A stretch of DNA of 64,000 nucleotides from Prochlorococcus sp. AG-409-J19 (GTDB taxonomy: Bacteria; Cyanobacteriota; Cyanobacteriia; PCC-6307; Cyanobiaceae), in NCBI GenBank assembly GCA_003215635.1, contig QCKC01000001.1, positions 62,001 to 126,000 of the forward strand, written 5' to 3'. Position 1 is the stretch's first letter. Every line of letters starts with the position of its first letter. The notes below the pieces were generated by a model. That model was not told the DNA's origin, ran no database searches, and saw only the letters and a list, made by a program, of their open reading frames with translations. The translations under genes and the position numbers were made by a program. Shown piece after piece: positions 50,930 through 58,998 of this stretch.

Positions 50930-51742
50930 TCAATCATCCGTGATTGTTTCCTCAGCTTTATCATCTGAATTCAAGGCAGCCGAGACACAATCTTCCTCGA
51001 CAGGATCTATATCTGATTTGTTCTCTTTCTTGTCACGAACTTTTACTGAATAACTACCTAAAGGCCCACCATTCATTTTTAATTGATAAATACCAAGTTG
51101 ACCAAGGAATTTAAACATCCATGGAATCATAAAATTCTTTTTTGAACACAGAATTACAAGTTTTTGTGGCAATCCTCTGTAATGCAACAAAGGAAATGTA
51201 ATAACACTCGGGAACACCTGGCTTAAACGACCTACCCACCACTCTGGAGGAGCCAACAAAATATGCGCATTGCGGCCATCTGCTAACTCTTTAATAGCTG
51301 GTTGCAAATCAATTACTAAATAACAGAACCTGCCAGTAAGGTCATATATATCACGCAAAACTGCATCGATTGAATCCATCTCAATGTGTTCAAGTACATC
51401 CAAGCAGGTAACAATGTCTGAAGGGTTATCAGGCTTGGTGTCCCAGTCCTCTACAGCAGGGTCATATCCAGACACTTTGAATGTTGAAGGAAGCTCTTTA
51501 CGAAGTCTCTCTACTAATCTCCCCTTCCCCGTTCCATAATCGAGAATGGAAGAACAGACCTTTGTAGGAGAATGTAGTTCTAGCAAAGCCTTAGGTAGAT
51601 TCCCCGTGATCCCACCTGCATCCTTTCTACTCCCAAAGTTTTGATCTTGAGCATGAAGCGCCTTATTAAGCGCCTTCTGTTCCTCAGAAATGACTTGACC
51701 CATTGTTTTCCTATCAGCCTGAGAGGCATTATTCCATGACAT
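50930..51742 (-). CDS. SAM-dependent class I methyltransferase
   Basis: A 270-aa protein with motif I SILDYGTGKGRLVERL (65-80), a following GYDPAVEDW and motif IV in DIVTCLDVLEHIEMDSID, typical of UbiE/COQ5-like fold enzymes. The last 50 residues are acidic and low complexity. Substrate unknown. Its start codon overlaps the divergent PPIase start by two bases (51741-51742), leaving no intergenic promoter space. A second ATG at residue 14 (MGQVISEE) would create a short gap. It converges with the HlyD gene, 21 bases apart. Confidence 0.82.
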   Translation of the reverse strand: MSWNNASQADRKTMGQVISEEQKALNKALHAQDQNFGSRKDAGGITGNLPKALLELHSPTKVCSSILDYGTGKGRLVERLRKELPSTFKVSGYDPAVEDWDTKPDNPSDIVTCLDVLEHIEMDSIDAVLRDIYDLTGRFCYLVIDLQPAIKELADGRNAHILLAPPEWWVGRLSQVFPSVITFPLLHYRGLPQKLVILCSKKNFMIPWMFKFLGQLGIYQLKMNGGPLGSYSVKVRDKKENKSDIDPVEEDCVSAALNSDDKAEETITDD

Positions 51743-52535
51743 GAACGAACAGAATCAAAAAGAAGTTCGATTAATTGAACCTGATCCAAAACGTTGGTTA
51801 ACCAAGGAACGACGAAATGATCTGCATGATCAGATTAGCTGCAGCAGAATGCTACTGAAACAGTCAGGATTATTAAGAGCATTCTTAGGATATTGGGTTC
51901 GTTGGCAAGCCTCCCTTGAGGCGGAATGGGATGCTGAGGCAGAAACCGAAAAGATTAACAGTCTTCAAAAAAGGTGGGAGGAGCGAAATTCTCTTTCTGA
52001 AGAATCCTTTACTGAAGAGGAATTACGTACAAAATTGCGAGTCAACCCTGCTTCCATGATATGGGCTCGTGAACAATGGGGTCACCGACTTGAATCTCTC
52101 TACTTGGAAAAGAAACACCAGCTTGACAAGGCAAGCTGTCGATTATTGCGTGTATCAGATAAAGGCTTAGCTTTAGAACTGCATCATCGAATAAAAGCTA
52201 AAGAAACAACTTTTGGTGCTGCCTCACGAGAATTTGGCGAAGGACCTGAAACTTCTTCCGGAGGTTTACTACCCTTAAGAGCACTAGCATCTATGCCCTT
52301 AGGAATTGGTCCTTTACTTGAAAGAATGGAACCAGGGAAACTAAGTTTGCCTTTAAGACTTGGAGAACAATTTTGTCTGGTTTTACTTCAAGAGTTCAAG
52401 CCCAGCCAATTCGATGCCCAAATAGAAGAGGTTTTACTCGCAGAACAGCTGAAGGTCTGGATCGATGCAGTGGTTGACACTCTGGTATTTGATTTAAATT
52501 TAGGCAAGCAAACTTCTGATCAGCAGATACCTTGA
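51741..52535 (+). CDS. Parvulin-like peptidyl-prolyl isomerase domain protein
   Basis: A 264-aa protein. An N-terminal all-helical, charged half (about 20-130) resembles a SurA-type chaperone segment. It is followed by a parvulin-like domain (about 130-220) recognised by FGAASREFGEGPETSSGGLLPLRALASMPLGIGP and the closing LSLPLRLGEQFCLVLLQEF. These match the rotamase pattern of FxxxAxxxSxG and GGxLG...PVxxxxGxHIV. There is no signal peptide, so it would act in the cytoplasm. It overlaps the downstream ABC exporter by 4 bases (TTGA), so a role in keeping the secreted substrate export-competent is plausible. Such genes do occur beside cyanobacterial HlyB/D-type exporters. Confidence 0.75.
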   Translation: MNEQNQKEVRLIEPDPKRWLTKERRNDLHDQISCSRMLLKQSGLLRAFLGYWVRWQASLEAEWDAEAETEKINSLQKRWEERNSLSEESFTEEELRTKLRVNPASMIWAREQWGHRLESLYLEKKHQLDKASCRLLRVSDKGLALELHHRIKAKETTFGAASREFGEGPETSSGGLLPLRALASMPLGIGPLLERMEPGKLSLPLRLGEQFCLVLLQEFKPSQFDAQIEEVLLAEQLKVWIDAVVDTLVFDLNLGKQTSDQQIP

Positions 52536-55522
52536 CAACCAGTACACAAGATTCTCAAACAGATCCGGATTTCAGGAACAAGTTGCAGAAGCAACTATCC
52601 CGAAATAAGCCATTTTCACTGTTACCTCAAGAAAAACTGAATGATTGGCTACTGGATGCACAACATATACGCTTTAAAACTGGAGAGTTGATGTTGCGTC
52701 CAGATGAATTAAGTGAACGAATTTTCATAGTTATAAAAGGTACAGTGAGATTAGTAGTAATAAGCAATACCACAGAAGGCCAAATTTCTCTGGATCGTAG
52801 AGGTTCAGGACAATTACTTGGCTGGGTAGGACTACTTAGAGGAAAGCCTTGCGAATATGTTTTAGCCAGCACAGATGTGCTGGTATTAGGTCTATCTGCA
52901 TCGGGTTTCATCAATCTGATACAAACTTGTCAAGAATTTAATGATTATTTCCAAACGCTTGTTAGTCCTCAAGAAGCGTACACAGTAGCTTTATCTTTTG
53001 CTGAATCAACACCAAAACATGAATCGGAATGGAGATCTAAACTTCTAGAGCAAATCGCAAAAGCTAAAACAACGAGCTTAAATGCAATAAATCAAAACGA
53101 ATTACCTCCATTAGAAGAAGATTGGAATTGGCACATGAGTACCCCAAATGTACCAAACAATCCAACTGGCAAAATAATAACTAATGATTTATTACCCTTG
53201 CCTCCAATAGAAGGATATAAATTAGATTATAGACTAATCGCTCTTCCTGTGATTCAAGAAAAGAACACAGAAAACAAAGAATTAATTTCAACTATATCTA
53301 ATATAGATAGAGATATTAATCCTGTCGACTTAGAACAACTTGGAATTCTAGAAAATGATCTTTTAGATATAGAAGACCGATTCCCAATTATCAAAGGTCA
53401 AGGACTAGTACAAGAACCATTGGCAATTTGCGAGATGGCAGCTCTTTACCAACAAGTGCCATTCAGGAAAGACAACATAAAAAAAATGATCGAAGAACAA
53501 ATTAGAAGAGGGAAAGAAATCTCCATAGAAGTCATAGGCTTTCTATGTGAATCACTGGGAATGAAATGTCAATTAGGTCAAGCAGATGGACAATTTATAG
53601 CCAGTGTTGAATCGCCTGCAATATTGATATTAGAAGGAATTCCAGTAGTCTTTTATGGAATGATCAAAGGTCAAGCAATAATTGCTAATCCTACACAAGG
53701 ATTGCTCAAAATACCTCTTGAAGAGATTCAAAGCAGATTGGGAGAAAAGTTTGTTTTTGTACTGCCTAGAAGAGTTGCCACAACTCCGACAACTCGTTTT
53801 GGATGGAGTTGGTTCGTCCCTCTATTAAAGAAGTACAAAGCATCTTTAATACTAGTTTTTGCTTCCTCCTTACTTGCACAGGTTTTTGCTCTTGCAATTC
53901 CATTACTGCTTCAACAGATCATTGATAAAGTTCTTACTCAAGGCAACTTAAGTAGTCTAAATGTCCTTGGCACAGCAATGCTAGTAATGGCATTGTTTCA
54001 AGGGATATTACAAGCATTACGCACCTATATATTCGTCGATACAACAGATAGAATGGACCTGACACTTGGCACAGCAGTAATAGATAGATTACTCGCTCTA
54101 CCTCTTAGTTTTTTTGAAAAAAGGCCTGTAGGAGAGTTAAGTCAAAGGTTAGGAGAATTAAATACAATAAGAGGTTTCCTAACTGGCACAGCATTAATTA
54201 CTGTACTCAATCTGATATTTGCAGTTATCTATCTAGGTGTAATGCTTGTATATTCTCCATTGTTAACAGCAGTAGCTTTAAGTACTTTTCCTTTATATAT
54301 ATTATTAGTTTTTGGTGTTTCACCAATATATAAATTTCTCATTAGACAACGAGCTATTGCTCAAGCAAAAACGCAAAGTCATTTAATTGAGGTACTAGGT
54401 GGTATTCAAACTGTAAAAGCACAACATTTTGAACTAACAGCAAGGTGGAAATGGCAAGATAGATACAGAGACTTTGTTACTGAAGGATTCAAAAGTACTG
54501 CCTTAGGAAGTACCGCAGGAGAAATAGGAGCTTTTTTGAATACCGTCAGTGGCCTTCTAGTTTTGTGGGTCGGAATGTACCTTGTCCTTAAAGGTGAATT
54601 CACTCTTGGGATGCTTATTGCCTTTCGAATAATTGCTGGAAATGTCACTGGACCATTACTCCAATTAGCTGGCTTGTACCAAGGTTTTCAGAAAGTGGCA
54701 CTCTCAATGGAACGATTGAGTGACATTGTTGATCAAAACCCTGAACTACAAAATCCTGATGAAATTGGACAAATATCCTTACCTGCAATTGAAGGTAATG
54801 TCAGATTTGAAAACGTAAAGTTTAGATTTGGCGATAGAGGCCCATATCAATTAGATGATGTCAGTGTTGAAATAAATCGTGGTAATTTCGTTGGCATTGT
54901 TGGCCAAAGTGGTAGTGGGAAAAGCACATTGATGAAATTGCTTCCGAAGTTATACAAACCAGAAGCAGGAAGAATATTTATAGACGATTATGATATCGGC
55001 AAAGTTGACTTGAGCAGTCTTAGAAGACAAGTAGGTATAGTCCCTCAAGATTCACTTTTATTCGAAGGAACTGTAGCTGAAAATATTGCCCTAAATGATC
55101 CACAAGCAACAACAGAGGCAATTATTGAATCAGCAAAAATTGCTTGCGCACATGAATTTATAATGACTTTAGGCCAGGGATATGCAACTCCGATTGCTGA
55201 ACGAGGTGCAAATTTATCTGGAGGGCAGAGACAAAGAATTGCTATTGCCAGGACTATCTTATCGAATCCACAATTACTTGTTATGGATGAAGCTACTAGC
55301 GCTCTTGATTATGATACCGAAAGGCAACTATGTCTAAATCTGCAAGATTGGGCAAATAAAAGAACTGTATTCTTTATCACCCACAGATTATCTACAATTA
55401 GGAATAGTGATTTGATTTTAGTTATGCATCAGGGCAGACTAGTCGAAAAAGGAAACCATGAAAGTTTAAACAAAGAAGGTGGAAGATATGCAACACTCTA
55501 CAAACAACAAGAATCAAACTAA
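52532..55522 (+). CDS. Type I secretion ABC exporter with cyclic-nucleotide-binding-like and degenerate C39 domains
   Basis: A 996-aa ABC transporter. Residues about 33-150 form a cyclic-nucleotide-binding fold (FKTGELMLRPDELSERIFIVIKGTVRL). Residues about 290-413 are a C39-like peptidase domain (EPLAICEMAALYQQ...FVFVLPRR) in which I see no catalytic histidine in the ValVal-type strand and Asn in place of the usual Asp in ANPTQG, so it is probably substrate-docking rather than proteolytic, as in HlyB. The membrane domain (about 425-715) precedes the ATPase with GQSGSGKST (around 790), LSGGQRQR and LLVMDEATSALD. Start is TTG at 52532. It would export an unfolded protein with HlyD. Confidence 0.9.
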   Translation: MTTSTQDSQTDPDFRNKLQKQLSRNKPFSLLPQEKLNDWLLDAQHIRFKTGELMLRPDELSERIFIVIKGTVRLVVISNTTEGQISLDRRGSGQLLGWVGLLRGKPCEYVLASTDVLVLGLSASGFINLIQTCQEFNDYFQTLVSPQEAYTVALSFAESTPKHESEWRSKLLEQIAKAKTTSLNAINQNELPPLEEDWNWHMSTPNVPNNPTGKIITNDLLPLPPIEGYKLDYRLIALPVIQEKNTENKELISTISNIDRDINPVDLEQLGILENDLLDIEDRFPIIKGQGLVQEPLAICEMAALYQQVPFRKDNIKKMIEEQIRRGKEISIEVIGFLCESLGMKCQLGQADGQFIASVESPAILILEGIPVVFYGMIKGQAIIANPTQGLLKIPLEEIQSRLGEKFVFVLPRRVATTPTTRFGWSWFVPLLKKYKASLILVFASSLLAQVFALAIPLLLQQIIDKVLTQGNLSSLNVLGTAMLVMALFQGILQALRTYIFVDTTDRMDLTLGTAVIDRLLALPLSFFEKRPVGELSQRLGELNTIRGFLTGTALITVLNLIFAVIYLGVMLVYSPLLTAVALSTFPLYILLVFGVSPIYKFLIRQRAIAQAKTQSHLIEVLGGIQTVKAQHFELTARWKWQDRYRDFVTEGFKSTALGSTAGEIGAFLNTVSGLLVLWVGMYLVLKGEFTLGMLIAFRIIAGNVTGPLLQLAGLYQGFQKVALSMERLSDIVDQNPELQNPDEIGQISLPAIEGNVRFENVKFRFGDRGPYQLDDVSVEINRGNFVGIVGQSGSGKSTLMKLLPKLYKPEAGRIFIDDYDIGKVDLSSLRRQVGIVPQDSLLFEGTVAENIALNDPQATTEAIIESAKIACAHEFIMTLGQGYATPIAERGANLSGGQRQRIAIARTILSNPQLLVMDEATSALDYDTERQLCLNLQDWANKRTVFFITHRLSTIRNSDLILVMHQGRLVEKGNHESLNKEGGRYATLYKQQESN

Positions 55523-55558
55523 TCATTAAATAAATGTCAACTGCACATATAATTTGAG

Positions 55559-55588
55559 AAAATCTTAATAAGGAAATTTGAAGATTTT
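55559..55588. repeat. Perfect inverted repeat upstream of the nonulosonate operon
   Basis: AAAATCTT (55559-55566) and AAGATTTT (55581-55588) form an 8-bp perfect dyad with a 14-base spacer. No T-run follows on the plus strand, so it is not a standard terminator. The right arm overlaps the candidate -35 of the next promoter, making an operator possible. Confidence 0.4.
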
Positions 55589-55608
55589 AGTGAATATCTT
55601 ATTATAAT
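55578..55608 (+). promoter_or_regulatory. Candidate sigma-70-type promoter of the nonulosonate operon
   Basis: A perfect -10 TATAAT at 55603-55608 is preceded by TTGAAG at 55578-55583, 19 bases away, a longer than ideal spacing. A start site near 55615 would give a leader of about 14 bases before the ATG at 55629. It is the only clear promoter-like site in the 106-base gap after the ABC exporter. Confidence 0.42.
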
Positions 55609-55628
55609 AATTCAGTGCTCATAATGAG

Positions 55629-56666
55629 ATGACGACTTCATACCCTAAAACAGCAATCATTGTTGGATGTGGACGAATGGGAATTAGGCATGCTGCTGTA
55701 CTAGAGAAATTAAAAATAGATATTTTAGGCTTAGCTGACCCTATAGATAAAAACATAGAGGTTCTAACAAATAATTTAACCAGAAATAAATCAATAACCA
55801 AACATCCTGATCTAAGATCTGCACTTAAATCATGTACTCCTGACCTTGTTGTAATATCAACAACTGCTAATGCGCATTACTCTCAAGCCTTAGAAGCAAT
55901 ATCAGCAGGAGTGAAGTTGCTTTTAATAGAAAAACCAATATGTACATCACTATCTGATTCTGAAAACCTAATTAAATTATCTGAAAGCAATAACGTTCGA
56001 ATAGCTGTTAATCACCAGATGCGCTTTCTCCCTATATATACCAAAACAAAGCAAATAATTAATTCAGAAGAATTTGGTGGTTTGCAATCTATGAATATTC
56101 TTGCTGGTAATTTCGGAATGGCGATGAATGCTATTCATTACTTTGAAGCTTTTAGATATCTATCAGGAGAACCTGCTGAGTCGATTTCTGCGTGGCTAGA
56201 CCCCGATGAAATAGCCAACCCCAGAGGTCCTGAATTTAAAGATGTTTCAGGATGTTTAAGATTCACTAGCAAATCTGGATACAGATTTTATCTAGATGCA
56301 TCAATGAGTCAAGGACACGGTGTTCAATCTACTTACATGACTCGCAATGGCAGAGTAACAATAGATGAACTAACTGGAAAAATTGAGACTGTAGTGAGAA
56401 AGAAAGAATATCTTTTTGAAAATACATCTAGATATGGAATGCCAATAAATATCAATAATTACGAAATAAAACCTGTGGAACTAATTGATTCTACTAGTAG
56501 TGTATTAAAAGCCTTAATTCAGGGAGAAAATTATCCAAATCTTCGTGATGCACAATTAGCAATTAAAACACTAATATGTGCTTATCATTCGTCAAGGAAT
56601 AATGGCAAGGAAATTTTGATAAATTCTGTTTCTAATAATGATAATGAATGCTTCCCATGGGCTTAA
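55629..56666 (+). CDS. Gfo/Idh/MocA family oxidoreductase
   Basis: A 345-aa NAD(P)-dependent dehydrogenase. The Rossmann motif is IIVGCGRMGIRHA (10-22) and the family EKP motif is at 101-103 (LIEKPICTS). The C-terminal alpha/beta domain carries GNFGMAMNAIHYFEAFRYL, with a histidine at the usual catalytic position. Family members oxidise or reduce sugars or sugar nucleotides. It is the first gene of a nine-gene run and ends 3 bases before the unknown gene. A second family member lies two genes on. Involvement in modifying the nonulosonic acid or its precursor is inferred from context only. Confidence 0.86.
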   Translation: MTTSYPKTAIIVGCGRMGIRHAAVLEKLKIDILGLADPIDKNIEVLTNNLTRNKSITKHPDLRSALKSCTPDLVVISTTANAHYSQALEAISAGVKLLLIEKPICTSLSDSENLIKLSESNNVRIAVNHQMRFLPIYTKTKQIINSEEFGGLQSMNILAGNFGMAMNAIHYFEAFRYLSGEPAESISAWLDPDEIANPRGPEFKDVSGCLRFTSKSGYRFYLDASMSQGHGVQSTYMTRNGRVTIDELTGKIETVVRKKEYLFENTSRYGMPININNYEIKPVELIDSTSSVLKALIQGENYPNLRDAQLAIKTLICAYHSSRNNGKEILINSVSNNDNECFPWA

Positions 56667-56669
56667 TTA

Positions 56670-57359
56670 ATGTCTAATGTAATCGCAACCTGCTTTGAAA
56701 AAAGCCACCTAAGATTTACAACAAAAAATGAATATAGCAACGGAGTATTTCGTCCAGACTCAATTTTTAAATATAGATCTAAGGAGAATAACTCCATGTA
56801 CACCTTCATACTAACCGCAGGTGTACCTGCGGGTAAAATGTATCATACAAATAGTATATTACTGAAAAAACCTTCTTACCTATATCAAATGATTGCAAGT
56901 GATCTTCAAAATACTATTTTGCGAACACCTCTTGAGAATGAAAATGAATATGATCAATTTTTTGAAGACACATCATGTGAAAATGAAGAAAATTTTACTG
57001 AATTAACCTGGTCAATAGAAGAATCTGAAGCAATCCAATTTAAAGGTGATGAATTTTTAGATTCGAAACTCGCTTATCAGTCTATAAATACTCTATTAAA
57101 ATATGAAACAGAAGAAATAGAGTTTCAAAGTGAGTCACCACTAAAGCATTGGAATCATCGTAAAATTTATCCTAATTGGCAAATTGAAACTGGATATTTG
57201 CTTTGGCCACGTTGCATAGAGTCATTTTGCAAAAATCCCATTACTAAGAATCTACTTCCAATGTGGTTACATGCAAATAATTCCAATTCGGTTACAATAT
57301 CTAACAGTCGAATTGGTGCGTCTGTGGTAGAAGCAAACTTAACTTTTCTAGCATTTTAA
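56670..57359 (+). CDS. Protein of unknown function in the nonulosonate operon
   Basis: A 229-aa protein I do not recognise. No signal peptide or membrane helix is visible. The middle part (about 90-155) is rich in Glu and Asp, and the second half holds clustered aromatics and basic residues (HWNHRKIYPNWQIETGYLLWP, about 160-180). No Walker, Rossmann or HxH metal motif was seen. It is fixed between two sugar dehydrogenases: the ATG is 3 bases after one, and its stop overlaps the next start by one base. Translation is therefore probably coupled and the product is likely to act with them. Start ATG at 56670. Confidence 0.75.
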   Translation: MSNVIATCFEKSHLRFTTKNEYSNGVFRPDSIFKYRSKENNSMYTFILTAGVPAGKMYHTNSILLKKPSYLYQMIASDLQNTILRTPLENENEYDQFFEDTSCENEENFTELTWSIEESEAIQFKGDEFLDSKLAYQSINTLLKYETEEIEFQSESPLKHWNHRKIYPNWQIETGYLLWPRCIESFCKNPITKNLLPMWLHANNSNSVTISNSRIGASVVEANLTFLAF

Positions 57360-58315
57360 TGATCTTCAAAAAACCAAGACTAAAAATTGCTTTCATAGGT
57401 GCTGGATATATGGCATCAGAACATTTAAAAGCATTCTCCACTTTCGATAATATTGAAATAACAGGTATCTTTTCTCGAACAAAAGAAAGAGCATCGTCAT
57501 TATCAAAAAAGTACAAAGGACTAAAAGCTTTTGATTCAATTAAAGAGCTCTATACAAGTACGAACGCTGATCTTGTAGTAATAGCAGTTCCTGAATTAGC
57601 TTGTTTTTCAATATGCGCAGAAGCATTTAAATATTCATGGACATTATTAATTGAAAAACCAGTAGGTCATACTTTTTCAGAAGCAAGGGAAATTGAAAAG
57701 CTTGCAAATAAATATAATTCTAAGGTTTATGTTGCTTTTAATAGAAGATTCTACGACTCCACATTACAACTTAAAAGACATCTTGAATCAACTAATGGAA
57801 AGAGATTAGTCACTATTCAAGATCAAGAAGACCCTGGAGCAGCTCTTGCTGCAGGACAACCAAAAAAAGTTGTAGATAATTGGATGTTTGCCAATTCAAT
57901 ACATCTTATTGACTATTTCTCTCAATTTTGTAGAGGCCAGCATATATGCACTAATGTTATTCAAAGATGGGAACCAAGCCACCCTGCGCCGGTACTAGCA
58001 GAGCTTGAATTCAGCTCAGGAGATATTGGCTTTTATCAAGCATTATGGAATGCTCCAGGACCTTGGAGCGTAGCAGTATCAACTGCTGAGCTTAGAGCGG
58101 AATTACGACCTATAGAACAACTACATCTCCAATTCTCTGGATCAAGAAACATTACTTCTGCAAACATAGCTAATTTAGATGAAGAATATAAACCAGGTCT
58201 TTGGAAACAAGCTGAACAAGCAATTAATGCAACGCTTGGAATAAACAATGAGTTGCCAACATTAGAAGATGCTAATAAGAGTATGTCGCTAGTAAATTCA
58301 ATTTACTTTCCATAA
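57359..58315 (+). CDS. Gfo/Idh/MocA family oxidoreductase (second copy)
   Basis: A 318-aa NAD(P)-dependent dehydrogenase. Rossmann motif AFIGAGYMASEHLKAF (11-26), EKP at 99-101 (LIEKPVGHTFSEA), and the C-terminal barrel with SIHLIDYFSQF. It differs clearly from the first copy in both halves, so it is a separate enzyme and not a recent duplicate. It begins at the last base of the unknown gene's stop and ends at the first base of the cytidylyltransferase start, both 1-base overlaps. Substrate is unknown. Confidence 0.85.
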   Translation: MIFKKPRLKIAFIGAGYMASEHLKAFSTFDNIEITGIFSRTKERASSLSKKYKGLKAFDSIKELYTSTNADLVVIAVPELACFSICAEAFKYSWTLLIEKPVGHTFSEAREIEKLANKYNSKVYVAFNRRFYDSTLQLKRHLESTNGKRLVTIQDQEDPGAALAAGQPKKVVDNWMFANSIHLIDYFSQFCRGQHICTNVIQRWEPSHPAPVLAELEFSSGDIGFYQALWNAPGPWSVAVSTAELRAELRPIEQLHLQFSGSRNITSANIANLDEEYKPGLWKQAEQAINATLGINNELPTLEDANKSMSLVNSIYFP

Positions 58316-58998
58316 TGACTTTATTAGCAATTATTCCTGCAAGAGGCGGTTCAAAAGGAATACCAAGAAAAAACATCCGACCTCTTGCCGGAAAACCTCT
58401 AATTGGCTACACCATTGAAGCTGCTCTAAAAGTTGAGGCAATAGATAGATTGATTGTTTCTACTGATGATGAAGAAATTGCAAGAATAGCAACACAATTT
58501 GGAGCAGAAGTTCCCTTCCTTCGTCCTAACCAAATAGCAAAGGATGAGACTGCTAGTATTGAAACTGTACTGCATGCAGTTAAGAAACTTGATGGATATA
58601 GCAAAGTCTTGTTGCTCCAGCCAACATCACCTTTGAGAAATGTAGAAGATATTAATGGGATAATTAATCTTCAGCACACAAAAAAATGTCCATCTGTTGT
58701 TTCAATCACGCTAGCCAAAAAGCATCCAAACTGGATATTTACATTAAATGATGAACATTTAATGAGTCCTGTAATAAAGAATTCACAGTTAGAGGCCACC
58801 AGACAAAAACTAGAAAAATCATATGTTCTAAATGGAGCAATGTATCTTTGTGAAAGTAATTGGATAAAAGAACATAGGATTTTCATTAATCATGAAACAC
58901 TTGGATATATAATGCCAGAAGAACGGTCCGTTGATATTGACAGTCAACTAGATTGGTTGTGGGCCGAAACCCTTATAGGATTAGAAAAAAATGAATAA
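58315..58998 (+). CDS. neuA: CMP-nonulosonate cytidylyltransferase (NeuA/LegF family)
   Basis: Activates a nonulosonic acid as its CMP derivative for glycosyl transfer. The 227-aa protein starts with LLAIIPARGGSKGIPRKNIRPLAGKPLIGYTIE, the CMP-sialate synthetase nucleotide-binding signature, and has LRPNQIAKDETASIETVLH, LLLQPTSPLRNVEDI, and SYVLNGAMYLCESNW. A late DIDSQLDW provides the metal-binding Asp pair. Short length (no C-terminal NeuD domain) fits the LegF/PseF type. It overlaps the dehydratase start by 8 bases. Confidence 0.92.
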   Translation: MTLLAIIPARGGSKGIPRKNIRPLAGKPLIGYTIEAALKVEAIDRLIVSTDDEEIARIATQFGAEVPFLRPNQIAKDETASIETVLHAVKKLDGYSKVLLLQPTSPLRNVEDINGIINLQHTKKCPSVVSITLAKKHPNWIFTLNDEHLMSPVIKNSQLEATRQKLEKSYVLNGAMYLCESNWIKEHRIFINHETLGYIMPEERSVDIDSQLDWLWAETLIGLEKNE

